From the NCBI RefSeq assembly GCF_026967925.1, contig NZ_JAPVBI010000003.1:747070-811069 (forward strand): a DNA stretch of 64,000 nt, written 5' to 3'. Source of the stretch: Modestobacter sp. VKM Ac-2985. GTDB lineage: Bacteria; Actinomycetota; Actinomycetes; Mycobacteriales; Geodermatophilaceae. The notes beneath the pieces were generated by a model that worked only from the letters and a program-made list of their open reading frames with translations, had not been told where the DNA came from and did no database searches. Position 1 is the stretch's first letter. The number at the start of each line of letters is the position of its first letter. Of the stretch, positions 50,377-61,255 are shown in pieces. The position numbers and the translations under genes are program-made.

Positions 50377-52439
50377 GCCCGCTGCCCGGCGGCGGGGTGG
50401 ACGGGACCGGTCTCGGCGGTCGCGCCGACGTCCGCCCCGTGCACCGGTGACGACGGTGGACCCACGGCCACGGCCGGCTCCACCTCGACGGCGTCCTCGG
50501 CGACCACGTCGGGTGAGGCCCCGGCGGCCACCGGCTCGGCGACGGCGGCCAGCACCGCCTCGGCCGTGCGCCGGCCGATGCCGGGCACCGCCGTCAGCTC
50601 CTCGACCGAGGCCGCACGCAGCCGCTTGAGGGATCCGAACTGCTTCATCAGGGCCTTCCGCCGAGTGTCGCCGAGCCCCGGGACGTCGTCCAGGAGCGAG
50701 ACCAACATGGTGCTGGATCGCTTCTGCCGGTGGTAGGTGATCGCGAACCGGTGTGCCTCGTCGCGCACCCGCTGCAACAGGTAGAGGGCCTCGGAGGTGC
50801 GCGGCAGGATGACCGGGTCGGGGTCGTCGGGCAGCCACACCTCCTCCATCCGCTTGGCCAGACCGCAGACGGCGACGTCGACGACCCCCAGCTCGGCCAG
50901 CGAACGGCTGGCGGCGGCCACCTGCGGGGCGCCGCCGTCGACCACCAGCAGGTTGGGCGGGTAGGCGAACCGGCGGGGCCGGCCCTCCTCGGCGGCGACG
51001 CCCTGCTCGTCCCGGCGGTCCTGCTCCTCCTTGAGGTGCCGGGCGAAGCGGCGTCGCACGACCTCGGCCATCGCCGCGGTGTCGTCGGTGCCCTGGGCGA
51101 CGGAGAACCGCCGGTAGTCGGCCTTCTTCGCCATGCCGTCCTCGAAGACGACCATGCTGGCCACGACGTTCGTGCCCTGCACGTGCGAGATGTCGATGCA
51201 CTCGATCCGCAGCGGCGCCTCGGGCAGGTCCAGCGCCTCCTGGATCTCCGACAGCGCCAGCGAGCGGGCGGTGAGGTCGCTGGCCCGCTTCACCCGGTGC
51301 CGGGCGAAGGACTCCTTGGCGTTGCGCTCGACGGTCTCCATCAGGCTGCGCTTGTCCCCCCGCTGCGGGACGCGCAGCGACACCCGGGAGCCGCGCAGCT
51401 CGCTGAGCAGCTCGGCGTAGACCTCGGCGTCGTCGGGCAGCTCGGGCACGAGCACCTCGCGGGGGACGGCCTCCCCCACCTCGCCCGAGCCGGTCTCCTC
51501 GTCCACCCCGCCGTAGACCTGCAGCAGGAACTGCTCGACGAGCTGGCCGGTGGTGACGTCCTCGACCTTGTCGATGATCCAGCCGCGCTGCCCGCGCACC
51601 CGGCCACCGCGGACGTGGAACACCTGGACGGCGGCCTCCAGCTCGTCCTGGGCGAAGGCGACGACGTCGGCGTCGGTGCCGTCACCGAGGACGACCGCCT
51701 GCTTCTCGAGCGCCCGGCGCAGCGCGCCGAGGTCGTCGCGCAGCCGGGCTGCCCGCTCGTAGTTCATCTCCTCGGCGGCCTCGGTCATCTGCCGCTCGAG
51801 CCGGCGGATCATCTGCTCGGTGCGGCCGCCCATGAAGTCGCAGAAGTCGTCGACGATCTCCCGGTGCTCCTCGGCGGTGACCCGGCCGACGCAGGGGGCC
51901 GCGCACTTGCCGATGTAGCCGAGCAGGCAGGGCCGGCCGATCTGCGCCGCCCGCTTGAAGACGCCGTTGGAGCAGGTGCGGGCCGGGAAGACCCGGGTGA
52001 GCGTGTCGACCGTCTCGCGGATCGCCCAGGCGTGCGCGTAGGGGCCGAAGTAGCGCACGCCCTTGCGCTTGGGCCCGCGCATGACCTGCAGCCGCGGGTA
52101 CTCCTCGTTGAGCGTCACGGCGAGGCTGGGATAGCTCTTGTCGTCCCGGTACCGGACGTTGAACCGCGGGTCGAACTCCTTGATCCAGTTGTACTCGAGC
52201 TGGAGGGCCTCGACCTCGGTGCCGACGACGGTCCACTCCACGCTGGCGGCGGTGGTGACCATCTGGCGGGTGCGCGGGTGCAGGCCCCAGACGTCGGCGA
52301 AGTAGCTGTTCAGCCGCTGGCGGAGGCTCTTGGCCTTGCCGACGTAGACGACCCGGCCGGCCGGGTCGCGGAACTTGTAGACCCCAGGGCTCTCCGGGAT
52401 GCTGCCGACCGCTGGGCGGTACGTGGACGGGTCGGGCAT
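50373..52439 (-). CDS. uvrC: UvrABC endonuclease subunit C
   Basis: 688-aa excinuclease subunit making both incisions in nucleotide excision repair. GIY-YIG domain ('[21 protein letters not shown]') is at about 19-39. A Cys-rich linker region and a UVR motif follow ('[23 protein letters not shown]'), then the RNase H-like domain ('[21 protein letters not shown]') and a C-terminal helix-hairpin-helix ('[17 protein letters not shown]'). A ~55-residue Ala/Pro/Glu-rich tail is extra. ATG has no Shine-Dalgarno but TAATCT 6 nt upstream, so the operon may be read as a leaderless mRNA. Confidence 0.97.
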   Translation of the reverse strand: MPDPSTYRPAVGSIPESPGVYKFRDPAGRVVYVGKAKSLRQRLNSYFADVWGLHPRTRQMVTTAASVEWTVVGTEVEALQLEYNWIKEFDPRFNVRYRDDKSYPSLAVTLNEEYPRLQVMRGPKRKGVRYFGPYAHAWAIRETVDTLTRVFPARTCSNGVFKRAAQIGRPCLLGYIGKCAAPCVGRVTAEEHREIVDDFCDFMGGRTEQMIRRLERQMTEAAEEMNYERAARLRDDLGALRRALEKQAVVLGDGTDADVVAFAQDELEAAVQVFHVRGGRVRGQRGWIIDKVEDVTTGQLVEQFLLQVYGGVDEETGSGEVGEAVPREVLVPELPDDAEVYAELLSELRGSRVSLRVPQRGDKRSLMETVERNAKESFARHRVKRASDLTARSLALSEIQEALDLPEAPLRIECIDISHVQGTNVVASMVVFEDGMAKKADYRRFSVAQGTDDTAAMAEVVRRRFARHLKEEQDRRDEQGVAAEEGRPRRFAYPPNLLVVDGGAPQVAAASRSLAELGVVDVAVCGLAKRMEEVWLPDDPDPVILPRTSEALYLLQRVRDEAHRFAITYHRQKRSSTMLVSLLDDVPGLGDTRRKALMKQFGSLKRLRAASVEELTAVPGIGRRTAEAVLAAVAEPVAAGASPDVVAEDAVEVEPAVAVGPPSSPVHGADVGATAETGPVHPAAGQRA

Positions 52440-52445
52440 GCACCC

Positions 52446-52451
52446 AGATTA
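52446..52451 (-). promoter_or_regulatory. Candidate leaderless -10 box of uvrC (TAATCT)
   Basis: TAATCT on the minus strand with a 6-nt gap to the uvrC ATG. The rest of the 263-nt region up to 52702 shows no recognised element and no SOS box. Confidence 0.45.
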
Positions 52452-52702
52452 GGTCGGGGCACCGACAGCCCGTCGCCCGCTCCCGGCAGGCCCCCGGCGC
52501 GCGAGGCAACCGGGTGGTGGAGGGCAGGGGATGCGGCGCCCTGAGCAGCGGACACCCCCCAGCGTCAGCCTGTTCCAGCTGCCCGCACTGCCACGGAGCG
52601 GGTTCGCCGTGCACGACGTCCAGCCTGTGGACGACGCCGGCAGCACACCGGCCCCGGCTGCCAGGGTGGCCCTCTCAGCGACGGGCGACGGGCGGGACGG
52701 GC

Positions 52703-53263
52703 ATGCGCGGGACGGCGAGAAGCGAACGGGACGGCGTGGTGGTCACCGACCGCTGGGGCGGGAGCTGGCGGGTCAGCTGCCATCGCGCAGGTGTGCTGCC
52801 GGCCCCCGCGACCCGGCCGGATGCCGCGGCGGTCGGGCGGCTGATGCTGCCCTGGGGCTCCCCCGCGAGCCCACCGCCACCTCCGCCCCAGGCCAGCTGG
52901 GTGCTGGGGCGGTCGGCCCGCTGGCAGGGCTGGACCGCTCCCGGGGCCGCTGCGGACCCGTGGCGTGACGAGGTGTCCGCCCTCCGCACCATCGCGTCGA
53001 CAGCCGGGCTCGTCTCGTTCTCCGCCTTCGTCCTGCTGCTGCGTGGCCGCAGCATCGCGCGACTGGCGGCAGCGGAACGGACGCACCCCTGGCTGGTGGA
53101 GCTCACGGCCTGTGCCGGGCCCACGCGGTCGGCGGTCTGGGTGGTCGAGGGGCCCGCTGCGGCGCAGGCCGCCGTGGCCGAGGTCACCGTCGAGGTGCAG
53201 GCCGGGCGACCACCCGCGCCGAGCGGCGGTCGGCTGCTCGACGTGCAGGACCGTCGCCGCTGA
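52703..53263 (+). CDS. Hypothetical protein
   Basis: 186-aa protein I do not recognise. From ATG 52703 it reads 'MRGTARSERDGVVVTDRWGG', then a Pro-rich stretch ('SPPPPPPQASWVLGRSARWQGW'), one weakly hydrophobic region ('TAGLVSFSAFVLLLRG') and a charged end. Codon usage is as G+C-rich at third positions as its neighbours, supporting coding. The start is uncertain because no good ribosome-binding site is seen. It diverges from uvrC and converges on the hydrolase gene. Confidence 0.5.
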   Translation: MRGTARSERDGVVVTDRWGGSWRVSCHRAGVLPAPATRPDAAAVGRLMLPWGSPASPPPPPPQASWVLGRSARWQGWTAPGAAADPWRDEVSALRTIASTAGLVSFSAFVLLLRGRSIARLAAAERTHPWLVELTACAGPTRSAVWVVEGPAAAQAAVAEVTVEVQAGRPPAPSGGRLLDVQDRRR

Positions 53264-53341
53264 ACCGTGGCCGGCGTGGGGCCCCGCGCACCGATCACCG
53301 TCGGTGCGGCCCCGCCGGCCGGGCGGCAGCGAGCCGCACTG

Positions 53342-54262
53342 TCAGTCGTCGAGGCGAGTCCCGAGCCAGCCGAGCAGGTCGGCGACGACCTCGTCGCGGT
53401 TGGTCTCGTTGAAGACCTCGTGCCGGGCCTCGGGGTAGACCCGCTGCTCGACGGGCAGCCCCCGCTCCCGGAGCAGCCCGGCGAGCGCGGTGACCTGGCC
53501 GGCGTCCCGGCCGCCGACCGGGTCGTGCTGCCCGGACAGCAGCAGCACCGGCAGCGCCTCCGGCAGCGCGGCGACCCCCTCGGGGCTGGCCGCGCGGACC
53601 GACATGCCGAAGACCCCGGCCGCGTAGCCGTGGGTCAGCGGCACCTGGTCGCCGGCGAGCGGGTCGGCCAGGTAGGCGTCGACCTCGGCCGGGTCACGGG
53701 ACAGCCAGTCGTAGGGGGTGCGGGCGGGCTCGAACGGCTCGTTGAAGGCGCCGAGCGCGTCCAGCGGCCGGTCGCCCAGTCCGGCGGCCACGGCGCCGTC
53801 CAGGGCGGAGACCGTGTCGGCCAACTCCGGCGACACCCCGATCGGACCGGACAGCACCAGACCGCTCAGCTGGGCGCCGTCCCGCTGTGCGCTGGCCAGC
53901 GCGATGATCGAGCCCATCGAGTGGCCCAGCAGCACCCGGGGCGCGCCCGGGTGTTCCTCGGCGGCGACCCGGTGCAGGGCCTCGACGTCGTCGAGTGCCC
54001 CGTCCGCACCGGGCGCGCCGAACCGGCCGGGGCCGGTCGCCTCGGCCGTACGGCCGTGCCCGCGCAGGTCCATCGCGTAGACGGCCAGACCCCGCTCGGT
54101 CAGCGCACCCGCCAGCCGCTCGTACCGGCCGGAGTGCTCGGAGGCGCCGTGGACGATCTGCACGGTGCCGCGCACCTGGCCGGCGGGGAGCCACCGCCGG
54201 TAGGTGACGGCCACCCCGTCGGGGCGGAGGAGCTCGGACAGGTCGCCGGACGTCGTCGTCAC
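53342..54262 (-). CDS. Alpha/beta hydrolase, monoacylglycerol lipase type
   Basis: 306-aa serine hydrolase. Oxyanion region 'QIVHGASEHSGRY', nucleophile Ser 115 in 'LLGHSMGSIIALA', late Asp in 'LLSGQHDPVGG' and His in 'YPEARHEVFNE' give a full triad. 'YAMDLRGHGRT' is the common motif of this family. It is expected to cleave monoacylglycerols or similar esters, such as lysophospholipids. GTG at 54262 is preferred (GAGAGGGA upstream) over a start 9 codons earlier. It is 56 nt downstream of uvrA. Confidence 0.9.
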   Translation of the reverse strand: MTTTSGDLSELLRPDGVAVTYRRWLPAGQVRGTVQIVHGASEHSGRYERLAGALTERGLAVYAMDLRGHGRTAEATGPGRFGAPGADGALDDVEALHRVAAEEHPGAPRVLLGHSMGSIIALASAQRDGAQLSGLVLSGPIGVSPELADTVSALDGAVAAGLGDRPLDALGAFNEPFEPARTPYDWLSRDPAEVDAYLADPLAGDQVPLTHGYAAGVFGMSVRAASPEGVAALPEALPVLLLSGQHDPVGGRDAGQVTALAGLLRERGLPVEQRVYPEARHEVFNETNRDEVVADLLGWLGTRLDD

Positions 54263-54318
54263 GGTGGTCCCTCTCGTTCGGCAGTGCACGGAGCGGCTGC
54301 CGCCGCCCCGTGCACCGG

Positions 54319-57213
<2,895 letters not shown>

Positions 57214-57399
57214 GTGATCCCTGTCGGTCGCAGTGGTTCGGTGCTGGTCCGGTCGCGGGGCGGCGGAGACCAGTGGTGCAGTGCGGAGCTCGAGGCCGGT
57301 GAGGTGCATCGCCTCAGTGGAACGGTGCCCCGACGGGCGGGCTTCCCGGCGCGGGTGTCGGCTGGGTCTCCCCCGCCCGCGCTGGGCGACGCTGCCCGG

Positions 57400-58854
57400 T
57401 CAGCCGGCGGGGCCGCCGACCCGTCCTGCCGGGTCGAAGACCGGCGCGTGCCGGCGCCAGGGCAGCCGTCCTTCGAGCTCCCCGGCCAGCCAGAGTAGCC
57501 GCGTCTCGGCCCCGGCCGGGCCGACGAACTGGACGGAGCTGGGCAGCCCGTCCCGGCCCGGGCCGGCCGGCAGGACGAGTGCGGGCAGACCCGCCACGTT
57601 CCAGGCCGACGTCCACGGCGCCCAGCGGGCGTTGGCCGTGATGTTCGCCAGGAAGCCCCGCTCGTGCCACGGCCGGGCGGGCAGCGGCGGACCGGAGACC
57701 ACCGGGCTGAGCAGGACGTCGACGTCGGCGAAGAAGTCGGCCATCCGGGCCCGGAACGCCGCCGCCGTCCGCGGGCGGACCAGGCCGGCCCGGCGCACCC
57801 AGCGGCCCAGCCGGGCGTGGGTGCGGCTGCGCGGTTCCAGCGCCCCCCGGTCCAGCCCGAGCGCCTCGGCGTCGGCGTCGGCGCCGGCCAACCACCGGGT
57901 GACGGTGCCGAACGCCGCAGCCGGCGTGATCAGCGGCTCCTTCTCGACCACGACATGACCGGCGGCGCGCAGCTCGGCGACCACGACGTCCACCGCCGTG
58001 CGGCCGGCGGCGTCCAGCCGGACGCCGGGCACGGGCGAGCGGGTCGAGACCGCGATCCGCAGCGGCCCGACCGGAGCCGCCGGCGGGACGGGCTCGGTGC
58101 CGGCCAGCACGGCGAAGCCGACGGCCAGGTCGGCGACGGTGGTGGCGAGGACACCGTTCTCGGCCATCCCCGACCAGCTGTCGGCGCCGATCTGGGCCGG
58201 GACCACACCGGAGCCCGGCTTGAGCGTGACGAGTCCGCAGGCGGCGGCGGGCAGCCGGAGGGAGCCCATGCCGTCGTTCCCCTGGGCCAGCGGGACCACG
58301 CCGGCCGCCACGGCGGCGGCGCTGCCGCCGGAGGAGCCGGCGGCCGAGCGAGCGGTGTCCCAGGGGTTGCGGGTCACCGTGCCGGCACCGTCGGTGGCGC
58401 AGTACAGGCACAGCTCCGGCACCCGGGTGATGCCGACGACGACCGCGCCCGCCGCCCGCAGCCGGGCCACGACCGGGTGGTCGGCGGTCGCCGGGACCGG
58501 CCGGTGGGCCGACGACCCGTCGGTGACCACCTCACCGGCGACCGCGACGTTGTCCTTCACCGCGATCGGGACGCCCGCCAGCGGCAGCCGGGCCCGGTCG
58601 GGGTGCGCGTCGACCGCCGCGGCCTCGGTGAGGGCGGCCTCGGTGCGGACCACCCGGAAGGCCCCGAGCCGCGCCTCGACGGCGGCCAGGTGCCGGAGGT
58701 GGGCGCGGACCACGTCGACCGCGGACAGCTCCCCCGCGCGGACCCGCGCGGCGAGCTCGGTCGCCGGCAGACCGACGACCCCGTCGAGCACCACCCCGCC
58801 GGGCCCAGCCCCGGTGGGCGCGGCAGCGGGCCCGGAACCTGCACTAGCGTCCAT
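57400..58854 (-). CDS. Amidase-signature family hydrolase
   Basis: 484-aa amidase. The Ser-cisSer-Lys triad is complete: Lys 100 in 'PIAVKDN', Ser 175 in 'AGSSGGSAAAVAAG' and Ser 198 in 'NDGMGSLR'. It hydrolyses an amide; substrate not predictable (GatA-like fold but no gatB/gatC nearby). ATG at 58854 has TAGGTT exactly 7 nt upstream, suggesting a leaderless mRNA. It diverges from the MBL-fold gene and shares the 47-nt gap with it. Confidence 0.9.
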   Translation of the reverse strand: MDASAGSGPAAAPTGAGPGGVVLDGVVGLPATELAARVRAGELSAVDVVRAHLRHLAAVEARLGAFRVVRTEAALTEAAAVDAHPDRARLPLAGVPIAVKDNVAVAGEVVTDGSSAHRPVPATADHPVVARLRAAGAVVVGITRVPELCLYCATDGAGTVTRNPWDTARSAAGSSGGSAAAVAAGVVPLAQGNDGMGSLRLPAAACGLVTLKPGSGVVPAQIGADSWSGMAENGVLATTVADLAVGFAVLAGTEPVPPAAPVGPLRIAVSTRSPVPGVRLDAAGRTAVDVVVAELRAAGHVVVEKEPLITPAAAFGTVTRWLAGADADAEALGLDRGALEPRSRTHARLGRWVRRAGLVRPRTAAAFRARMADFFADVDVLLSPVVSGPPLPARPWHERGFLANITANARWAPWTSAWNVAGLPALVLPAGPGRDGLPSSVQFVGPAGAETRLLWLAGELEGRLPWRRHAPVFDPAGRVGGPAG

Positions 58855-58861
58855 GCCGACG

Positions 58862-58867
58862 AACCTA
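58862..58867 (-). promoter_or_regulatory. Candidate leaderless -10 box of the amidase gene (TAGGTT)
   Basis: TAGGTT on the minus strand with a 7-nt gap to ATG 58854, in a short divergent intergenic region. Confidence 0.5.
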
Positions 58868-58901
58868 GACGGCGGCACCGACAGTCCCGGACGGGAGCAG
58901 C

Positions 58902-59570
58902 ATGAGCGGGCAGACGTACACCGGTGACGTGCAGGTCGGCGGTCCCGCCGACGTCCGGGAGCTCCCCGGGCTGACCATCCGGAAGCTGGCCGTCAGCGAG
59001 ATGGCGAACAACGTCTACCTGCTCACCAGCACGGCCACCGGGGAGTCCCTGCTGGTCGACGCCGCGGCCGAGCCGGCGGCACTGCTGGAGCTGATCGGGG
59101 ACGCCGACGTCCGCACGGTGGTGACCACGCACGGGCACTGGGACCACCACCGCGCACTCCCGGAGGTGGTGCGGGCGACCGGCGCGGAGACCGTGGCACA
59201 CCCGGCCGACGCGGCCGACCTGCCGGTGCCGGTCACCCGGCCGGTGCAGCACGGTGACACCGTCGCCGTCGGTGACCAGACCCTGGAGGTGGTGCACCTG
59301 CGCGGGCACACGCCGGGCAGCATCGCGCTGGTCTGGCGCGGTCCCGGGGGCGCCGGCACGCACGTCTTCACCGGCGACAGCCTGTTCCCCGGCGGCGTGG
59401 GCAACACCCGGTCCGACGCCGCCCGGTTCACCAACCTGGTCGACGACGTGGAGAGCCGGCTGTTCGGCGAACTGCCCGACGACACCTGGGTCTACCCGGG
59501 ACACGGGAGCGACACCACGATCGGCGCCGAGCGGCCGAACCTGCCGGAGTGGCGCGCCCGCGGCTGGTGA
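58902..59570 (+). CDS. MBL-fold metallo-hydrolase, glyoxalase II-like
   Basis: 222-aa metallo-beta-lactamase-fold enzyme. The dinuclear metal motif HGHWDH is at 77-82 (H77, H79, D81, H82). Further ligands are in 'RGHTPGS', 'FTGDSLF' and 'YPGHGSDT'. The compact length fits hydroxyacylglutathione-hydrolase-like thioesterases or a mycothiol-linked enzyme. An MBL gene next to uvrA also occurs in mycobacteria (Rv1637c, recalled). GGGAG precedes the ATG. Its last 17 codons are echoed by a relic at 60015-60065. Confidence 0.9.
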   Translation: MSGQTYTGDVQVGGPADVRELPGLTIRKLAVSEMANNVYLLTSTATGESLLVDAAAEPAALLELIGDADVRTVVTTHGHWDHHRALPEVVRATGAETVAHPADAADLPVPVTRPVQHGDTVAVGDQTLEVVHLRGHTPGSIALVWRGPGGAGTHVFTGDSLFPGGVGNTRSDAARFTNLVDDVESRLFGELPDDTWVYPGHGSDTTIGAERPNLPEWRARGW

Positions 59571-59595
59571 CCGGACGGCGGTCGGCGCCATCGCC

Positions 59596-59601
59596 TACCG
59601 T
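59596..59601 (+). promoter_or_regulatory. Candidate leaderless -10 box of the VOC gene (TACCGT)
   Basis: TACCGT with a 7-nt gap to ATG 59609. No Shine-Dalgarno is present. Confidence 0.45.
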
Positions 59602-59608
59602 GCCGCAC

Positions 59609-59992
59609 ATGGCCGACGGTCCTCCTGTCTCGCTGGGCGCAGTGAACGTCGCCGCCCGCGATCCCCGGGCACTGGCCTCCTTCTGGGCCGGCCTGCTCGG
59701 CGGTGAGATCGCCGGCGAGCACGGCGACTTCGTGTTCGTCTCCGCCCGGGAGCCCGACGGCTTCGCGATGTCCTTCTGGCCGCACCCCGGCGATCGTCCG
59801 GACCAGCCGGCCCAGCACCTCGACCTCACCGTGCCGTGGGGGACGCGGACCGCCGCGGTCGACCGCGCGGTCGCGCTCGGCGCGGTCCACCGGTGGGACG
59901 TGCTCGACGAGGTCCCCTGGGTGCAGTGGTCGACCCTCGCCGACCCGGAGGGCAACCTGTTCTGCCTCGCGGAGCACCCGCCTGCCGGGTGA
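59609..59992 (+). CDS. VOC-family (glyoxalase-like) protein
   Basis: 127-aa vicinal oxygen chelate protein. The fold shows as 'LGAVNVAARDPRALASFWAGLLGG', 'DGFAMSFWPHPG', 'QHLDLTV' and 'TLADPEGNLFCLAE', two beta-alpha-beta-beta-beta modules with the usual metal-site His and Glu positions near 'HLDL' and 'LFCLAE'. Reaction unknown; such proteins range from glyoxalases to antibiotic-binding proteins. It directly follows the MBL gene; ATG 59609 is set by the TACCGT box. Confidence 0.85.
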   Translation: MADGPPVSLGAVNVAARDPRALASFWAGLLGGEIAGEHGDFVFVSAREPDGFAMSFWPHPGDRPDQPAQHLDLTVPWGTRTAAVDRAVALGAVHRWDVLDEVPWVQWSTLADPEGNLFCLAEHPPAG

Positions 59993-60014
59993 CGCCCGAC
60001 CTCGTCGGTACGCC

Positions 60015-60065
60015 GGCGCCGAGCGGCCGGACCTGCCGGGGTGGTGCGCCTGCGGCGGGTGACCG
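60015..60065 (+). pseudogene. Relic of the 3' end of an MBL-fold gene
   Basis: 51 nt match 59523-59573, the end of the MBL gene and its stop, at 46 of 51 positions; four of the five changes are transitions. In frame it reads 'GAERPDLPGWCACGG*' against 'GAERPNLPEWRARGW*' in the intact gene. No further MBL sequence is seen upstream, where the VOC gene ends. It marks either an old duplication that was mostly deleted or a small displaced copy. Confidence 0.75.
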
Positions 60066-60098
60066 ACGCAGCGCTGAGCCCCGGCCCTCGACGAGGTC

Positions 60099-60377
60099 CT
60101 AGTCCTCGAAGAGGTCCACGAGCTCGTCCGCCGTCCCGGCCACGTGCAGCGGCACCACCGAGATCGACCACTCGGGCCGACGCTCGTCGAGGTCGACCGC
60201 CAGGTCCCAGGCCGCCTTCGCGGTGAGCGGGCCGAAGCACGCGTCGTCCCCGTCCTCCCCCACGGCGATCTCGACCAGCCAGTTGTCGGAGAGATCGGCC
60301 GCGAGCTCGGCGAAGTCGGCGTCGCTGTCCTCGTCGGGCTCCGGGAGGTCGGCCTGGACCGGGTAGATGAGCGCCAT
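60099..60377 (-). CDS. Small acidic hypothetical protein
   Basis: 92-aa acidic protein ('EPDEDSDADFAELAADLSDNW', ending 'TADELVDLFED') with a central 'AVGEDGDDACFGPLTAKAAWDLA'. No signal peptide, membrane segment or known domain is seen. ATG at 60377 has TAGCGT 6 nt upstream, the leaderless pattern, which supports it as a real gene. Function unknown. Confidence 0.65.
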   Translation of the reverse strand: MALIYPVQADLPEPDEDSDADFAELAADLSDNWLVEIAVGEDGDDACFGPLTAKAAWDLAVDLDERRPEWSISVVPLHVAGTADELVDLFED

Positions 60378-60383
60378 GCGGAC

Positions 60384-60389
60384 ACGCTA
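60384..60389 (-). promoter_or_regulatory. Candidate leaderless -10 box (TAGCGT)
   Basis: TAGCGT on the minus strand, 6 nt before the ATG at 60377. Confidence 0.45.
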
Positions 60390-60552
60390 GACCGGCTCGC
60401 TGCCCGGTCCCCCCTCCTCGGTCGTCTCCTCCGGATGTCGGTTGGTCGACGCCATACCGGGTAGTGCGCAACCCAAGCCGTGGACGAACGCGCCCGCGGC
60501 ACGTCAGGAAGCGCCGTGTGCCTGCGGCCACCGCCCGAGCGAGGAGAGCTCC

Positions 60553-60801
60553 ATGACCACGTCGACCAGCGACACTGCGACCGGCAAGCGCGACATCAAG
60601 TCCCACGAGACGACCAGCTTCGCCGACCTCGGCAAGGAGATGTGGGCCTACCTGACGGGCAAGGGCGCGGCGATCAACTACGAGTTCGTGGACATGACCG
60701 TCGAGGTCCCGCGGGAGACCGGCCCCGCCGCCCCCCGCGCCACCTGGAAGCTGAACGGGACGCTGCGCATCACCACCGCCGAGAACGCCAGCAAGGGATG
60801 A
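60553..60801 (+). CDS. Small conserved hypothetical protein
   Basis: 82-aa protein from ATG 60553 (GAGGAG 9 nt upstream). It contains 'SFADLGKEMWAYLTGKGAAINYEFVDMTVEVPRET', which looks like a helix followed by strands, and a Thr/Ser-rich N-terminus. No membrane segment. I do not recognise it. It is coupled to the next gene by an ATGA overlap, so the two products may act together. Confidence 0.65.
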   Translation: MTTSTSDTATGKRDIKSHETTSFADLGKEMWAYLTGKGAAINYEFVDMTVEVPRETGPAAPRATWKLNGTLRITTAENASKG

Positions 60802-61232
60802 ACCCGGAGGTGGCCCGCCTCGACGTGACGGGAGACCTGTCCCTCGAGGTCGACGGTTCGCCGGTGCGGGTCACCGCTGCCGGCGGTGACGTCCACGTGG
60901 TCGCCGACGACGTCCGCGGGTTCGTGCTCGGCCTGCGGGCAGCCGCCACCGCCCGCTCCGGGACCCGGCCGGGCCGCGCCGATCTCGCCGAGCTGGCCGG
61001 CGCACTGGCCGGGGCCGGGCTCACCGCCCGGCTCGACTCACCGTCCCAGCACATCGTGACCGTCGGTGCGGGCGTCGACTCGTCGCTCGGTGGGGCCCTG
61101 CTGGGCACCCGGCAGGCGCGCCCGGACGCCGTCGGGATCATCCGCGCCAGTGTCCGCGCCCGGGCTGTCGAGACCGCCCTGGTCGGGACGCTGCTCGGCC
61201 TCGGCTACGCGGTGGTCCGCCGCCGCAGGTGA
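60798..61232 (+). CDS. Hypothetical protein coupled to the preceding small gene
   Basis: 144-aa protein starting at ATG 60798, which overlaps the previous stop (ATGA). It reads 'LDVTGDLSLEVDGSPVRVTA' then 'LGLRAAATARSGTRPGRADLAELAGALAGAGLTARL' and ends in a weakly hydrophobic helix with Arg-rich tail ('TALVGTLLGLGYAVVRRRR'), so it may touch the membrane. Not recognised. The pair converges on the S9 peptidase gene. Confidence 0.65.
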   Translation: MNPEVARLDVTGDLSLEVDGSPVRVTAAGGDVHVVADDVRGFVLGLRAAATARSGTRPGRADLAELAGALAGAGLTARLDSPSQHIVTVGAGVDSSLGGALLGTRQARPDAVGIIRASVRARAVETALVGTLLGLGYAVVRRRR

Positions 61233-61255
61233 GCGAGGGCGCGGACCAGCGCTCG

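Noticed and set aside
52446-52451. Paired -35 boxes for the TANNNT promoters
   Set aside because: I looked 16-19 nt upstream of each box. Except at sufR (TTGCAG) and weakly at ctaB (TTCCCT), no sequence close to TTGACA was found, so -35 elements are not annotated.
57214-57399. SOS (LexA) box upstream of uvrA
   Set aside because: No GAAC-N4-GTTC-type dyad is present; the nearest GAAC has no partner half.
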